Under the pieces are notes generated by a model. The model had not been told where the DNA came from and did not search any database. It worked only from the letters and a program-made list of their open reading frames with translations. Shown here in pieces: positions 53,282-63,819 of a stretch of DNA of 64,000 nt; within the stretch, counting starts at the first letter, position 1, and the number at the start of each line of letters is the position of its first letter. Location: NCBI GenBank assembly GCA_028824715.1, contig JAPPCV010000087.1, positions 1-64,000 on the forward strand. The letters are read 5' to 3'. The position numbers and the translations under genes were made by a program. The DNA is from Boseongicola sp. (GTDB taxonomy: Bacteria; Pseudomonadota; Alphaproteobacteria; Rhodobacterales; Rhodobacteraceae).

Positions 53282-54327
53282 GGGCTCCCTGCACCCTCGA
53301 ACGGGTCTCCTGGGACGCAGGACGCGTCCCAGTCCAGCATCTTCCATGTCTGCTGCATGTGTGGTGGCAAGGGGGCAACGAGCTCAAGGCGGTCACCCGT
53401 CACGGGATGGTCGAGAACGAGGGAACGTGCGTGCAAATGCAGCTTGCGGCTGATTTCGCCGCCCAGTTGAGCTCCCCAGCCGTCGCCCGGGTTCTCCTGT
53501 CCCGAACCACCGTACTTTCCGTCCCCGACGACGGGATGTCCGATTCCTGCCATATGGGCGCGCAACTGATGGGTGCGACCGGTGACCGGGATGAGTGCTA
53601 CCCAGCTTGCGCGGTTGCCGAGCGCCGCCAGAACCGAGTAGTCCGTGGTTGCGTGCCGTGCATCCGGCGTCCGCTCGACATCTTCCGGAAGGACGACGCG
53701 TGCCTTCTCGCCTTCGCCTGCCTTTCCATGCCCACGTGCCTTTGCGAGGCCATAGCGAATCACTCCTGCGCGAGGATTCGGGACACCCGCGACGGCAGCC
53801 CAGTAATTCTTCCTGACGTCGCGGGCGCGAAAAGCCCTTCCGAGCACATTGGCCACGGCACGCGTTCGCGCAAGAAGCAGGATGCCGGACGTGTCCTTGT
53901 CCAGCCTGTGAACGAGGCGCGGCTTGTCTTCACGCCCGAATTTGAGCGCTTCGGCCAACCCGTCCACATGCCGAGGCTGCTTCGAGCCGCCCTGAACCGC
54001 AAGGCCGGGAGGCTTGTTGAGCGCAATCAAGTGCTCGTCGCGATAAATTACGGTCTTCCGGATCATCTCCGCATCGACCGGACTCACCAGCCCTGCGGGC
54101 ATCCTTGCCTGACTCTCCGCTTCGGGCAGCGGCGGAACGCGTACGGTCTGGCCGTCCTCTACCCGTGCGCCCGGCCTTGCCCGTCGCCCGTCGAGCCGGA
54201 TCTCGCCTTTCCGGCACATCTTCTCGATCCGTCCTTGCGGAACATGCGGAAATCGCCGCCGGAACCATCGGTCAAGCCGCTGGTCGCCTTCGCCCGGGGC
54301 GACGCTGATCCACTGAACGCCGGTCAT
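53278..54327 (-). CDS. rluC: RluA family pseudouridine synthase (RluC-like)
   Basis: This 349-aa enzyme converts uridine to pseudouridine in 23S rRNA. The N-terminal S4 domain includes RLDRWFRRRFPHVPQGRIEK, and the catalytic Asp lies in PRLVHRLDKDTSGILLLA. The C-terminal VTGRTHQLRAHMAGIGHPVV is standard. The RluC assignment follows the S4 domain and the usual alphaproteobacterial gene; close paralogues exist. It overlaps the atp12 gene by ATGA. Confidence 0.92.
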   Translation of the reverse strand: MTGVQWISVAPGEGDQRLDRWFRRRFPHVPQGRIEKMCRKGEIRLDGRRARPGARVEDGQTVRVPPLPEAESQARMPAGLVSPVDAEMIRKTVIYRDEHLIALNKPPGLAVQGGSKQPRHVDGLAEALKFGREDKPRLVHRLDKDTSGILLLARTRAVANVLGRAFRARDVRKNYWAAVAGVPNPRAGVIRYGLAKARGHGKAGEGEKARVVLPEDVERTPDARHATTDYSVLAALGNRASWVALIPVTGRTHQLRAHMAGIGHPVVGDGKYGGSGQENPGDGWGAQLGGEISRKLHLHARSLVLDHPVTGDRLELVAPLPPHMQQTWKMLDWDASCVPGDPFEGAGSP

Positions 54328-54412
54328 CGTGACAACACGGCGACAGCCGTCCAGGCAAGTTCCGCAAGATCCGCGTCAGAAGGAAACAGTCGCCCCGATC
54401 GAGGTGTTCGCT

Positions 54413-54793
54413 TCATGAAAGCAACACGCGCGCAAGGCCTAGCCCGGCCAGAAGACCAAGTATGGAAAGCACGACGGAAGCCGTGACGTAAATGATCGAC
54501 GCCACGATATCTCCGCGCTGATAGAGGAGGACGGCCTCGAGAGAAAATGCCGAGAACGTGGTGAACGCCCCCAGGAAGCCCACCACGAAAAAGGGCGAGA
54601 GATGCGTCAGTCCGCGCTGTGCCGCCAGGACGACAAAGAACCCGATCAGGAAGGAGCCGATGACGTTGACCGTGATGATGCCGAGAGGAAACGTGGTCGG
54701 ACCCAGAAGCCGCAGGACTCCAAGGCCGGTCAGGTGACGGGCCAAGGCTCCCAACGCACCGCCGCCGGCAATCGAAATCAGTGTGCCCAGCAT
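54413..54793 (-). CDS. crcB: Fluoride efflux channel CrcB
   Basis: This 126-aa membrane protein with four helices exports fluoride. Motifs are GGALGALARHLTGLGVLRL, PLGIITVNVIGSFLIGFFV and FLGAFTTFSAFSLEAVLLY. The ATG at 54793 is preferred over a TTG at 54829 that overlaps the rarA stop. It probably shares a transcript with rarA, and rluC follows 85 bases downstream. No fluoride riboswitch was recognised upstream. Confidence 0.93.
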   Translation of the reverse strand: MLGTLISIAGGGALGALARHLTGLGVLRLLGPTTFPLGIITVNVIGSFLIGFFVVLAAQRGLTHLSPFFVVGFLGAFTTFSAFSLEAVLLYQRGDIVASIIYVTASVVLSILGLLAGLGLARVLLS

Positions 54794-54825
54794 GCGCCCG
54801 GGTCTGTCTTGACGCGTTGCGCTTG

Positions 54826-56133
54826 TCAACTCTGTCGCTTGGCGCGCAGGTTCCTGAAGTAGTCGAGGCGGCGCCTGAGGTCCCGCTCGAATCCGCGCTC
54901 CACCGGCTGGAAATAGGATGCGCGCTCCATGCCGTCCGGGAAATAGTTCTGACCGGAGAACCCGTCCTCGGCGTCATGGTCGTAGGCGTAGCCCTTGCCG
55001 TACCCCTGGTCCTTCATCAGCCGCGTCGGTGCGTTCAGGATGTGCTTGGGCGGAGGCTCGGAGCCTGTGGACCTGGCCGCTCTCTGTGCGGCCTTGAACG
55101 CCGCGTAGCCGCTGTTCGACTTGGGGGCCAGCGCAAGGTAGATCACCGCCTGGGCCAGCGCGAGTTCCCCTTCCGGGCTGCCAAGACGTTCATAGGTGTT
55201 CCATGCATCGATGCAGACGGACTGCGCCTGCGGATCCGCAAGCCCGATGTCCTCGACGCTCATCCGGGTGATCCGGCGCGCAAGGAACCTCGGGTCTTCG
55301 CCGCCCTCGAGCATCCTGGCAAGCCAATAGAGCGCCGCGTCGGGATCCGACCCGCGCACGGACTTGTGCAGCGCGGAAATCAGGTTGTAGTGGGCATCGC
55401 CGGACTTGTCGTACTGCGCCGCACGCCGTGCAAGCCGCCGCGCCAGTTCCTTCTGATCGAGGCAGTCCGCCACGGACCAGCCCGATACCTGCTCGATCAG
55501 GTTCAGGAGGGCGCGCCCGTCTCCGTCGGCCAGTTCCAGGAGCGCATCGCGTGCCGCTGGGTCAAGCGGCAGGGTCTGTCCCAGCGCTTCCTCGGCGCGC
55601 CGTGCGAGCCGTTCGAGGTCGATCAAGCCAAGGCGGTTCAGCACCATGACCTGGGCACGGGACAGCAGCGCCGCATTCAGCTCGAACGACGGGTTCTCCG
55701 TGGTCGCCCCGACCAGGAGGATCGTCCCGTCCTCCATGTGCGGCAGAAACCCGTCCTGCTGAGCCTTGTTGAAACGGTGAATCTCGTCGACGAACAGCAG
55801 CGTGCCGCCACCGTTGCCGCGACGGATCTTGGCCGCTTCGAAGACCTTCTTCAGATCCGCAACGCCCGTGAAGATCGCGCTGACCTGCACGAAGGCGAGG
55901 TCAGTGACGTCGGCCAGAAGCCTTGCAATTGTGGTCTTGCCAACTCCAGGCGGTCCCCACAGGATCAAGGAGCCCAGGGTGTCGGCACCGAGCATCGTGC
56001 CAAGCGGACCGTCCGGGCCGAGCAGTTCGTCCTGGCCAATCACCTCCTCCAGCGCGCGCGGGCGCAAGCGGTCCGCCAGCGGATGCCAGGCGGGCTCGGG
56101 CTCTGGTCCAGGACTCTCGAACAGATCTGCCAT
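54826..56133 (-). CDS. rarA: Replication-associated recombination protein RarA
   Basis: This 435-aa AAA ATPase of the RarA/MgsA/WRNIP1 family acts at stalled replication forks. Walker A is LWGPPGVGKTTIARLL, Walker B is LLFVDEIHRFNKAQQD, and sensor 1 is VGATTENPSFE. The C-terminal half holds the tetramerisation region (KSVRGSDPDAALYWLARML). The start is MADLFESPGPEPEP. It lies upstream of crcB and downstream of the ribosomal block with no overlap. Confidence 0.96.
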   Translation of the reverse strand: MADLFESPGPEPEPAWHPLADRLRPRALEEVIGQDELLGPDGPLGTMLGADTLGSLILWGPPGVGKTTIARLLADVTDLAFVQVSAIFTGVADLKKVFEAAKIRRGNGGGTLLFVDEIHRFNKAQQDGFLPHMEDGTILLVGATTENPSFELNAALLSRAQVMVLNRLGLIDLERLARRAEEALGQTLPLDPAARDALLELADGDGRALLNLIEQVSGWSVADCLDQKELARRLARRAAQYDKSGDAHYNLISALHKSVRGSDPDAALYWLARMLEGGEDPRFLARRITRMSVEDIGLADPQAQSVCIDAWNTYERLGSPEGELALAQAVIYLALAPKSNSGYAAFKAAQRAARSTGSEPPPKHILNAPTRLMKDQGYGKGYAYDHDAEDGFSGQNYFPDGMERASYFQPVERGFERDLRRRLDYFRNLRAKRQS

Positions 56134-56315
56134 CTGCCGTGCAGGCTACGCTCCGGTCGCGCGGACGAAAAGAGCGGAGTGGGATTCAACCCGGGCGCGA
56201 CGGGCGCCGGTCCTTGACACGGCGCAATGCGCCTGCCGGCCATCCGGGATTCACGTGCGGTCACGCCGTCGGGAGTTTCCGCGACCGCCTGTCGGCTGCC
56301 GCGTCCGCGGGCAGG

Positions 56316-56738
56316 CTACTCTTCGGCCGCGTCTTCCTCTTCTGCAAGACGCTTGCGGTCGGCGGCACCCTTTGCGTCGACATCGCGGTCCACGAGTTCG
56401 ATGATGGCCATCGGCGCCATGTCGCCGTAGCGGAATCCGGCCTTGAGCACGCGGGTATAGCCGCCGGAGCGTTCCTTGTAGCGTGGACCGAGCACCTCGA
56501 AAAGCTTGGAGACGTGCATGTCCTGCTTCAGCCGGGCCGCTGCCTGGCGACGGGCATGGAGGTCGCCGCGCTTTCCGAGCGTGATCAACTTGTCCATCAC
56601 GCGCCGGAGCTCCTTGGCCTTGGGCAGCGTGGTCTTGATCTGCTCGTGCTCGATCAGCGATCCGGCCATGTTGGCGAAGAGCGCCTTGCGGTGTTCATGA
56701 GTGCGGTTCAGGCGACGATGGCCTTTGGCGTGACGCAT
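56316..56738 (-). CDS. rplQ: 50S ribosomal protein L17
   Basis: This 140-aa L17 begins [20 protein letters not shown], followed by [21 protein letters not shown] short acidic C-terminal extension ([11 protein letters not shown]) is common in alphaproteobacteria. It is the last gene of the spc/alpha cluster, directly after rpoA as usual. The start at 56738 is the family start; the track extends it by 15 residues. Confidence 0.97.
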   Translation of the reverse strand: MRHAKGHRRLNRTHEHRKALFANMAGSLIEHEQIKTTLPKAKELRRVMDKLITLGKRGDLHARRQAAARLKQDMHVSKLFEVLGPRYKERSGGYTRVLKAGFRYGDMAPMAIIELVDRDVDAKGAADRKRLAEEEDAAEE

Positions 56739-56768
56739 TTTCCGATTCCCTTTTTTGTGCTTTGTCCG

Positions 56769-56790
56769 GCGGGGGATGCGCACCCCCCGC
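56769..56790 (-). terminator. Hairpin between rpoA and rplQ
   Basis: GCGGGGG pairs with CCCCCGC in a 7-bp GC stem between the rpoA stop and the rplQ start. It is followed on the minus strand by sequence ending in a run of A, not T, so it is more likely a message-processing or stabilising structure than a full terminator. Confidence 0.4.
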
Positions 56791-56842
56791 TCACCTTGGG
56801 GCTATCGCCCATGCTGTTCCGGCTTCCCGGACCTTGCGTTCC

Positions 56843-57859
56843 TCAGAACTGGTCCTCGAATTTCTTGGCGAGATCCTCGATGTTCTCGGGCGGCCATTCC
56901 TCGATGTCCATGCCGAGATGCAGGCCCATGCCGGACAGCACCTCCTTGATCTCGTTGAGCGACTTGCGGCCGAAGTTCGGTGTCCTGAGCATTTCGGCCT
57001 CGGTCTTCTGGATCAGGTCGCCAATGTAGACAATGTTGTCGTTCTTCAGGCAGTTCGCGGACCGAACGCTGAGCTCCAGTTCGTCGACCTTCTTCAGCAG
57101 GAGCGGATTGAATTCGAGACCGTCGTCCTCGTCGGCACGCTGCGCCGATTCAGGCTCGTCGAAGTTGATGAACGTCGCGAGCTGATCCTGCAGGATCCGC
57201 GCCGCCAAAGCCACGGCATCCTCCGGAGTGACCGAACCGTCGGTTTCGAGCTTGAGCGTCAGCTTGTCATAGTCGAGCACCTGGCCTTCCCGGGTCGGCT
57301 GGACGTCATAGCTGACCCGTCGCACGGGCGAATAGATCGCGTCGACCGGCATCATGCCGATCGGAGCGTCCTCGGGGCGGTTCTTGTCGGCCGCCACGTA
57401 GCCCTTTCCCGTCTCAACGGTCAGTTCCATGTAGAGGTTTGCGCCTTCGTCGAGGTGGCAAAGCACGTGATCCTTGTTAAGGATGTCGATGCCGGCAATC
57501 TCGGAAATGTCCCCGGCGGTCACGATCTGGGGTCCCTTGGCGCTTATGGACAGACGCCTGGGCCCCTCCACCTCCATGCTGATGGCAACGCCCTTCAGGT
57601 TCAGGACGATGTCGGTCACGTCTTCGCGCACCCCTGCCACGGAGGAAAATTCGTGGAGAACGTTGTCGATCTGGACGCTGGTGATGGCGGCCCCTTGAAG
57701 CGAGGACATCAGGACGCGGCGAAGCGCGTTCCCCAATGTCAGGCCAAAGCCGCGCTCAAGCGGCTCCGCGATCACGGTCGCCTGCCGCAGGGGGTCGTTG
57801 CCAGGCTTGACTTCGAGTTGAGTCGGCTTGATGAGTTCCTGCCAGTTCTTGTGGATCAT
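56843..57859 (-). CDS. rpoA: RNA polymerase alpha subunit
   Basis: This is the 338-aa alpha subunit. The N-terminal assembly domain begins [20 protein letters not shown] and includes [20 protein letters not shown]. The C-terminal domain that contacts UP elements and activators ends with [20 protein letters not shown]. The start at 57859 is the family start. It sits between rpsK and rplQ as in all alphaproteobacteria. Confidence 0.98.
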   Translation of the reverse strand: MIHKNWQELIKPTQLEVKPGNDPLRQATVIAEPLERGFGLTLGNALRRVLMSSLQGAAITSVQIDNVLHEFSSVAGVREDVTDIVLNLKGVAISMEVEGPRRLSISAKGPQIVTAGDISEIAGIDILNKDHVLCHLDEGANLYMELTVETGKGYVAADKNRPEDAPIGMMPVDAIYSPVRRVSYDVQPTREGQVLDYDKLTLKLETDGSVTPEDAVALAARILQDQLATFINFDEPESAQRADEDDGLEFNPLLLKKVDELELSVRSANCLKNDNIVYIGDLIQKTEAEMLRTPNFGRKSLNEIKEVLSGMGLHLGMDIEEWPPENIEDLAKKFEDQF

Positions 57860-57919
57860 GTGAATCTCCTCAATTCCTGCGCCTGGCCCATGTCCGAGAC
57901 CACGCGCTCCCGAGGTATT

Positions 57920-57940
57920 GCGGGCCGATATGCGGCCCGC
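57920..57940 (-). terminator. Hairpin between rpsK and rpoA
   Basis: GCGGGCCG pairs with CGGCCCGC in an 8-bp GC stem with a 5-base loop, in the gap between the rpsK stop and the rpoA start. No T-run follows. It may protect or attenuate the message between the two genes. Confidence 0.4.
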
Positions 57941-57948
57941 CAAGGAAT

Positions 57949-58335
57949 TCAGACGCGGCGGCGCTTCGGCGGACGGCAGCCATTGTGTGCAATGGGCGTC
58001 ACGTCACGGATCGAAGTGATGGTGAAGCCGACCGTGGCCAAGGCGCGCAGGGCGCTTTCCCGGCCCGAGCCCGGACCCTGCACCTCGACTTCAAGCGTGC
58101 GAACGCCGTGCTCCTTTGCCTTCATGCCGGCATCCTCAGCGGCCATCTGCGCGGCATAGGGAGTCGACTTCCGGGACCCCTTGAAACCCATCGTTCCGGC
58201 AGAGGACCAGGCAATGGCATTGCCCTGGACGTCCGAGATCAGGATCTTGGTGTTGTTGAAGGAGGAATTCACATGCGCCACGCCGGCGGCGATGTTCTTC
58301 GATACCTTCTTCTTTACGCGGCGATCACGTGCCAT
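57949..58335 (-). CDS. rpsK: 30S ribosomal protein S11
   Basis: This is a 128-aa S11 with [37 protein letters not shown] and a C-terminal [20 protein letters not shown]-like end ([12 protein letters not shown]). It lies in the platform of the small subunit. It follows rpsM by 15 bases. Confidence 0.98.
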   Translation of the reverse strand: MARDRRVKKKVSKNIAAGVAHVNSSFNNTKILISDVQGNAIAWSSAGTMGFKGSRKSTPYAAQMAAEDAGMKAKEHGVRTLEVEVQGPGSGRESALRALATVGFTITSIRDVTPIAHNGCRPPKRRRV

Positions 58336-58350
58336 GCTCGCTGTCCTCCC

Positions 58351-58719
58351 CTACTTCTTCTTGCCGGCGATCGGCCTCGCCGGGCCCTTGCGGGTGCGGG
58401 CGTTGGTGTGCGTGCGCTGGCCGCGCACGGGGAGGTTCCGGCGATGACGCAGGCCGCGGTAGCAGCCCAGGTCCATGAGGCGCTTGATGTTCATCTGCAC
58501 CTCGCGCCGCAAGTCGCCTTCGACGTTGTAGTTTGCGTCGATGTGCTCGCGAATCGCGAGAACTTCGGTGTCGCTGAGTTCGTTGATCCGGCGCGAGACG
58601 TCTATGTTCGTCGCCTCGCAAATGGCTTGCGCCGAGGACCGGCCTATGCCGGTGATGTAGGTGAGCGCGATCGGAACCCGCTTCGCAGTCGGGATGTTCA
58701 CGCCAGCAATACGTGCCAC
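58351..58719 (-). CDS. rpsM: 30S ribosomal protein S13
   Basis: This is a 122-aa S13, beginning [20 protein letters not shown], with [20 protein letters not shown] and the basic tail RPIAGKKK. It contacts the large subunit and the P-site tRNA. It heads the alpha-operon part (rpsM-rpsK-rpoA-rplQ), separated from adk by a strong hairpin. Confidence 0.98.
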   Translation of the reverse strand: MARIAGVNIPTAKRVPIALTYITGIGRSSAQAICEATNIDVSRRINELSDTEVLAIREHIDANYNVEGDLRREVQMNIKRLMDLGCYRGLRHRRNLPVRGQRTHTNARTRKGPARPIAGKKK

Positions 58720-58773
58720 GGAGTTCTTCCTTTCGTTGCGAGCCCGTGATTCCAGGCCCTTTTTTCACAACGG

Positions 58774-58801
58774 AAGCCCGGGACTGTGTCGGCCCGGGCT
58801 T
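58774..58801 (-). terminator. Hairpin between adk and rpsM
   Basis: AAGCCCGGG and CCCGGGCTT form a perfect 9-bp stem with a 10-base loop, in the 190-base gap between adk and rpsM. It marks the likely boundary between the spc and alpha transcription units; there is no T-run on the minus strand, so read-through is likely. Confidence 0.5.
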
Positions 58802-58909
58802 GGTTCGTGATTCTGCTTCAAGATGGCGGTAAGTATGCCTTTGCCCGCTGCGGGTCAAGGGGCGAAACATCGCCATCCGCAAATTCCGTTCCTCTGGCCA
58901 ATTCGCCCG

Positions 58910-59554
58910 TCACGCACCCAGCGATGCCGCGATTTCGCCTTTCACATCGTCGATCTCGCCAAGCCCGTTGACCGGCTTCAGGAGACCCGCATGGAAGTAG
59001 TACCCGATCAGTGGTGCGGTCTTCTTGTAATACTCCATCAGGCGGGTCCTGAGGCTCTCCTCGTTGTCATCCGCCCGACGCCTGAAATCCGAGGCGCCGC
59101 AGGTGGAGCACCTGCCGTCATCCGGGATCGGCCGGGTGATGTCGTTGTAGACCTCTCCACAGTTGGCGCAGGTCGAACGGGCCGTGATTCGTGCCACGAG
59201 CGCATCATCGTCCACCTGCATCTCGACAACGGCGCCAAGCTCCTTCTTGTTCGCCTTGAGCAGGTCATCCAGCGCGGCGGCCTGTGTCAGCGTGCGTGGA
59301 AAGCCGTCAAAGATGAACCCGTCTCCATTGACCGACTGAAGCTTCTCATCGATCAGGCCGACGACAATGTCATCCGTCACGAGGCCGCCCGAGTCCATTA
59401 TGTCCGCCACCTTCTTGCCCAATTCGGTGCCGGACGTGCGCGCCTCGCGGAGCATGTCACCTGTTGAAAGCTGGACCATGCCGCGCTCTTCCTCAAGGAT
59501 TCGCGCCTGCGTTCCCTTTCCGGCCCCGGGCGGGCCAATCAGAATGATGTTCAC
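58910..59554 (-). CDS. adk: Adenylate kinase
   Basis: This 214-aa kinase interconverts 2 ADP and ATP plus AMP. The P-loop is [16 protein letters not shown], and the AMP-binding part includes [10 protein letters not shown] and [13 protein letters not shown]. The lid contains four cysteines (CANC and CSTC), so this is the long, zinc-binding form. It overlaps secY by ATGA, as is common in the spc cluster. Confidence 0.98.
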   Translation of the reverse strand: MNIILIGPPGAGKGTQARILEEERGMVQLSTGDMLREARTSGTELGKKVADIMDSGGLVTDDIVVGLIDEKLQSVNGDGFIFDGFPRTLTQAAALDDLLKANKKELGAVVEMQVDDDALVARITARSTCANCGEVYNDITRPIPDDGRCSTCGASDFRRRADDNEESLRTRLMEYYKKTAPLIGYYFHAGLLKPVNGLGEIDDVKGEIAASLGA

Positions 59555-60912
59555 CGTCTTGCCGTCCCTCTTTGCTTGCCGCCACGCTTTCTTCCGCGAA
59601 GCTGGGAACGTTCAATCAATCCCTCGTACTGATGGGCCAGCAGGTGGGACTGAACCTGTTGAATGAAATCCATGCCGACGGACACGATGATCAGTATTGA
59701 CGTGCCGCCAAAATAGGCGGTGATGGCCAGACTGCCCCGGACCATTTCCGGGATCAGGCAGACCAGCGCCAGGTAGGCCGAACCCAGGACAAGGACGCGG
59801 ACAACCACGTATTCCAGGTATTCCTCGGTCTTTTTCCCTGGACGGATGCCAGGCACGAACCCGTTCTGGTTCTTGAGGTTCTCCGCCACGTCGTCCGGCT
59901 TGAACGAGACGTTCAGCGTGTAGAAATAGGTGAAGAAGATGATCATGCCCGCGAAGAACAGCAGATAGAGCGGCTGCCCAGGTCCGAAATAGGCAAGAAT
60001 CCAGCCCATCACCGGACCTGCCGAGCTGCCGGAGAACGTCGAGAGCGTCGTGGGCAGGAGCAGAAGCGACGAGGCGAAGATCGCAGGAATCACGCCGGCC
60101 GGGTTGACCTTCACCGGCAGATGCGAGGAGCCGCCGTCATAGACCTTCATGCCGACCTGACGGCGCGGGTACTGGATGTGTATCTTGCGCAAACTTCGCT
60201 CCATGAAGACCACGAAAACAAGCGTCGCGAATATCATCGTGAGGATTCCGAGGATCACGCCCGTCGACAATGCGCCGACGCGGCCCTGTTCGAAGAACTG
60301 AGCGAATACGCCCGGAAGCTCGGCCACGATGCCAACATAGATGATGAGCGAAATCCCGTTGCCGACGCCGCGCGCCGTGATCTGCTCGCCCAGCCACATC
60401 AGGAACATGGTGCCGCCCACGAGAGTGATCACCGTCGAGATGCGGAAGAACCATCCTGGATCCGTCACCAGGTTGCCGGCCTCCATCGACACGGCAAGGC
60501 CATAGGCCTGGAATGTCGCCAGTCCCACGGTTCCGTACCTCGTGTACTGGGTGATCTTGCGACGTCCCTGCTCGCCCTCCTTCTTGAGCTGTTGCAGGGG
60601 ACCCCATGTTGCCGCCAGCAACTGAATGATGATCGAGGCCGAAATGTACGGCATGATCCCCAACGCGAATATGCCCATGCGGCTGAGCGCGCCGCCGGTG
60701 AACATGCCGAGCACGCCGGCAATGCCGCCGGCGGCCTGTTCCATGAACTCGCGCAAGGCGACGCCGTCGATCCCCGGAACCGGGATGTATGTTCCGATGC
60801 GATAGACGATCAGAAGTCCGATCGTGAACAGCAGCCGATTGCGAAGCTCGGTTGCCTTACCCAGCATGCCCCAACTGACGTTGGAGGCCATTTGCTCTGC
60901 TGCAGACGCCAT
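59551..60912 (-). CDS. secY: Protein translocase subunit SecY
   Basis: This 453-aa channel protein of the Sec translocon has ten membrane helices. Family signatures are [20 protein letters not shown] and [16 protein letters not shown]. The C-terminal half includes [20 protein letters not shown]. The start at 60912 follows the family; the track ORF begins 32 codons earlier with unrelated residues. It lies between rplO and adk. Confidence 0.98.
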   Translation of the reverse strand: MASAAEQMASNVSWGMLGKATELRNRLLFTIGLLIVYRIGTYIPVPGIDGVALREFMEQAAGGIAGVLGMFTGGALSRMGIFALGIMPYISASIIIQLLAATWGPLQQLKKEGEQGRRKITQYTRYGTVGLATFQAYGLAVSMEAGNLVTDPGWFFRISTVITLVGGTMFLMWLGEQITARGVGNGISLIIYVGIVAELPGVFAQFFEQGRVGALSTGVILGILTMIFATLVFVVFMERSLRKIHIQYPRRQVGMKVYDGGSSHLPVKVNPAGVIPAIFASSLLLLPTTLSTFSGSSAGPVMGWILAYFGPGQPLYLLFFAGMIIFFTYFYTLNVSFKPDDVAENLKNQNGFVPGIRPGKKTEEYLEYVVVRVLVLGSAYLALVCLIPEMVRGSLAITAYFGGTSILIIVSVGMDFIQQVQSHLLAHQYEGLIERSQLRGRKRGGKQRGTARR

Positions 60913-61012
60913 GCGAGGCCTTTCCTGTATGCCGGCGCCGCCCGCGCGCACGCGGCCAGCGGTTCCGGACGTCCATGGACATGTAGGCGGCGACAGGGCC
61001 GCCCGCAAGCCG

Positions 61013-61486
61013 TCAGCCAGTCACCGACGCGGACGTGATCGTCAGCGAGCCGCCTGCCTGCTCGACCGCCGCAATCGCGGATCGAGACGCGCCGGTCACC
61101 TCGATCTTTGCCCTGGTCGAGAATTCGCCCTTTGCCAGGACGCGGACTCCGTCCCTCTTGCGGCGCACGAGCCCGCTCTCGACCAGCACGTCTTCATTGA
61201 TGTCCTTGCTGGCGTCAATTTTCCCGGCGTCGATGAACTTCTGGATCAGGCCCAGGTTCACGACGGCAAAGGACTTGCGGTTTGGCTTGTTGAATCCGCG
61301 CTTGGGAAGGCGCTGGTAAAGCGGCATCTGGCCGCCTTCAAAACCGTTGAGAGCCACGCCTGAGCGCGACTTCTGGCCCTTTGTCCCGCGTCCGGCGGTC
61401 TTTCCCTTGCCGGATCCGGGTCCCCGGCCGACGCGCTTCGCCCGCTTTGTGGCGCCGGGATTGTCCCGAAGTTCGTTCAGTTTCAT
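61013..61486 (-). CDS. rplO: 50S ribosomal protein L15
   Basis: This is a 157-aa L15 beginning [20 protein letters not shown], with the glycine-rich [20 protein letters not shown] and [18 protein letters not shown]. The start at 61486 is the family start. It lies 100 bases upstream of secY and 146 bases after rpmD. Confidence 0.98.
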   Translation of the reverse strand: MKLNELRDNPGATKRAKRVGRGPGSGKGKTAGRGTKGQKSRSGVALNGFEGGQMPLYQRLPKRGFNKPNRKSFAVVNLGLIQKFIDAGKIDASKDINEDVLVESGLVRRKRDGVRVLAKGEFSTRAKIEVTGASRSAIAAVEQAGGSLTITSASVTG

Positions 61487-61632
61487 GTCGCTTCTCCTGA
61501 CCGGACCCGCCCCCGAAGCGAACTGGGACGGCCACGGCATGTTCCTGTTTCAGGACCGGCATCGGCCACCGGAGGCGTATAGACGAGCGCAGGCACCGCT
61601 TCAAGGCAGGGCCCGTCCAGGAACCCGGTTCG

Positions 61633-61821
61633 CTAGCCGCGCTCCTCGACGATTTCGACCAGATGCGGAATCTTGGCGATCATGCCGCGCACGGAAGGCG
61701 TGTCCTCCAGTTCGCGGGTCTTGTGCATCTTGCCAAGGCCGAGCCCGGTCAACGTCCGACGCTGGATTGCCGGCCGTCGAATCGGTGATCCTGTCTGCCT
61801 TACGACGATTGTCTTTGCCAT
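61633..61821 (-). CDS. rpmD: 50S ribosomal protein L30
   Basis: This 62-aa L30, [20 protein letters not shown] then [20 protein letters not shown], follows rpsE by five bases. The start at 61821 is chosen over 61830, which adds three residues. The 146-base gap to rplO is unusually long for this cluster. Confidence 0.97.
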   Translation of the reverse strand: MAKTIVVRQTGSPIRRPAIQRRTLTGLGLGKMHKTRELEDTPSVRGMIAKIPHLVEIVEERG

Positions 61822-61826
61822 GGTCG

Positions 61827-62402
61827 TCACGCCTCCTCGACTTCAGCCGTTTCGGCCTTTGCAGGCTCCTCGCGCTTCGGCAGGATGTCGGCGGCCTTCT
61901 TGCCACGGCGCTGAGCCACCGAGCGTGGCGACGCCTCCTTGCTGAGGCCGTCCATGGTGGCGCGGATCATGTTGTAGGGATTCTGCGTGCCGATCGACTT
62001 GGCGACAACGTCCTGCACGCCCAGCATCTCGAAAACGGCGCGCATCGGTCCGCCGGCAATGATGCCGGTTCCGGTCGGCGCGGTCCGCATCACGACGCGG
62101 CCAGCGCCATGGCGCCCCTCAATGTCGTGGTGAAGCGTCCGGCCCTCGCGCAGCGGGACCCGAACCATTTGGCGCTTGGCCTGTTCGGTGGCCTTGCGAA
62201 TGGCTTCGGGCACTTCCTTGGCCTTGCCCTTGCCAAACCCCACGCGACCCTTTTGGTCGCCGACGACGACGAGTGCGGCAAAGCCGAAGCGCTTGCCGCC
62301 CTTCACGGTCTTCGACACACGGTTGATCGCGACGAGGCGGTCGCCGAATTCAGGCGCTTCGTCGCGGTCGCGGCGCCCGCCGTTTCTTGGTTCCCTGGCC
62401 AT
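61827..62402 (-). CDS. rpsE: 30S ribosomal protein S5
   Basis: This is a 191-aa S5 with [40 protein letters not shown] and [20 protein letters not shown]. The N-terminus [20 protein letters not shown] is typical of the group. The C-terminal tail ([10 protein letters not shown]) is acidic. It acts in decoding fidelity in the small subunit. The start at 62402 follows the family. Confidence 0.98.
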   Translation of the reverse strand: MAREPRNGGRRDRDEAPEFGDRLVAINRVSKTVKGGKRFGFAALVVVGDQKGRVGFGKGKAKEVPEAIRKATEQAKRQMVRVPLREGRTLHHDIEGRHGAGRVVMRTAPTGTGIIAGGPMRAVFEMLGVQDVVAKSIGTQNPYNMIRATMDGLSKEASPRSVAQRRGKKAADILPKREEPAKAETAEVEEA

Positions 62403-62497
62403 ACGGCCTTCTCCCCTCACTTGTGCGCCGAAGCGCTGTTGCCCGACCTCGGTGCCGCTTGCGGCCCTGGTCATCGGGGTGGCGTGCCACCCGCAGT

Positions 62498-62857
62498 TCA
62501 GATCTTCAGTCCGGCCTCCCGGGCCGCGTCGGCCAGAGCCTTGACCCTTCCGTGAAACAGGAAGCCGCCCCGGTCAAAATACGCTTCCTGGACGCCAGCC
62601 TTCCTTGCGCGTTCGGCAATGGCGCGGCCAATGGACGCAGCGGTCTCGATGCCGTTGTCGCCCTTCGTGCCGATGCTCTTCTCAAGCGACGATGCCGAAG
62701 CCAGGGTCCTGCCCAGCTTGTCGTCGATCACCTGGGCGCTGATGTTCTTGTTCGAACGGTGCACCGACAGCCGCACGCGCCCGGCATTGGCCTTGCGAAG
62801 CCTGTTCCGGACACGCATCCGGCGCTTTTCGAACAGTTCTCTCTTGGAAAGTGCCAT
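62498..62857 (-). CDS. rplR: 50S ribosomal protein L18
   Basis: This is a 119-aa L18, with [20 protein letters not shown] and the C-terminal [19 protein letters not shown]. It binds 5S rRNA. It follows rplF by 11 bases and precedes rpsE by 95 bases. Confidence 0.98.
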   Translation of the reverse strand: MALSKRELFEKRRMRVRNRLRKANAGRVRLSVHRSNKNISAQVIDDKLGRTLASASSLEKSIGTKGDNGIETAASIGRAIAERARKAGVQEAYFDRGGFLFHGRVKALADAAREAGLKI

Positions 62858-62868
62858 CTGACCGGTTC

Positions 62869-63402
62869 CTATTTCTTCTTGCCTTCCTTGCTGAAGACAT
62901 ACTCACCCTTGTACCTGATGCCCTTGCCCTTGTACGGCTCTGGCTTGCGCCATTCGCGGATCTTGGCCGCGACTTGGCCTACGAGCTGCTGGTCAATGCC
63001 TTCGACGATGATTTCGGTGTTCCTTGGCGTAGTCACGGTCACGCCTTCCGGCACATCGAAGATCACGTCATGCGAAAGGCCGAGATTCAGCGTCAGCGTG
63101 TTGCCTTGCGCCTGCGCCCGATAGCCAACGCCGCTGATCTCGAGTTCCTTCCGGAACCCGTCCGTGACGCCGGTGACGAGGTTCTGGACCTGGGTGCGAC
63201 TCATGCCCCACTGCTGGCGCGCACGCTTCGACGACCCGCGTGGGTCGACGCTCACCGCGTTGTCCTTGACAGTGATCGTCACGTCGTCGGTCGCCGTGAA
63301 CTCGCGCTGACCTTTCGGGCCCTTCACGGTCACGGTCTGGCCGGACAGCGTGGCTTCCACGCCTGTCGGCAGCTCCACCGGTTTCTTCCCTATCCGAGAC
63401 AT
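62869..63402 (-). CDS. rplF: 50S ribosomal protein L6
   Basis: This is a 177-aa L6, [20 protein letters not shown], with [20 protein letters not shown] and the C-terminal [20 protein letters not shown]. It lies at the factor-binding face of the large subunit. It follows rpsH by 12 bases. Confidence 0.98.
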   Translation of the reverse strand: MSRIGKKPVELPTGVEATLSGQTVTVKGPKGQREFTATDDVTITVKDNAVSVDPRGSSKRARQQWGMSRTQVQNLVTGVTDGFRKELEISGVGYRAQAQGNTLTLNLGLSHDVIFDVPEGVTVTTPRNTEIIVEGIDQQLVGQVAAKIREWRKPEPYKGKGIRYKGEYVFSKEGKKK

Positions 63403-63414
63403 GGATCCTGCTCC

Positions 63415-63807
63415 CTAGAAGACCGTGCAGAGCACTTCGCCGCCGACATTCGCGGAACGGGCGGCCGTATCGGACATCACGCCCCTGGAGGTTGAAACAA
63501 TGGACACGCCGAGGCCACGACGGACTCGCGGGATGTCATCCGCTCCGAGGTACACGCGCCGTCCAGGCTTCGAGACCCGCTTGAGTTCGCGAATCACGGG
63601 CGCTCCATCGTAGTATTTCAGGCTGATCTCGATCGCGGGATGGCCACGATCATCGGTGACTTCCTGGTAGCCGCGGATGTAGCCCTCGTCGGCAAGGACG
63701 TCCAGAACCCATTTTCGCAGCTTGGACGCCGGTGTCATCGCCGTCGACTTGCCGCGCATCTGTGCATTGCGGATGCGGGTCAGCATATCACCCAAGGGAT
63801 CATTCAT
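63415..63807 (-). CDS. rpsH: 30S ribosomal protein S8
   Basis: This is a 130-aa S8, [20 protein letters not shown], with [20 protein letters not shown] and the C-terminal [21 protein letters not shown]8 binds the central 16S domain and represses spc operon translation in E. coli. It follows rpsN by 12 bases. Confidence 0.98.
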   Translation of the reverse strand: MNDPLGDMLTRIRNAQMRGKSTAMTPASKLRKWVLDVLADEGYIRGYQEVTDDRGHPAIEISLKYYDGAPVIRELKRVSKPGRRVYLGADDIPRVRRGLGVSIVSTSRGVMSDTAARSANVGGEVLCTVF

Positions 63808-63819
63808 CCTCTCTACTCC

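Noticed and set aside
53041-54486. 481-aa plus-strand ORF
   Set aside because: Antisense to rluC and part of the ATP12 gene; composition is that of a shadow frame.
54781-56217. 478-aa plus-strand ORF
   Set aside because: Antisense to rarA and without any family motif.
56762-58159. 465-aa plus-strand ORF
   Set aside because: Antisense to rpoA and rpsK.
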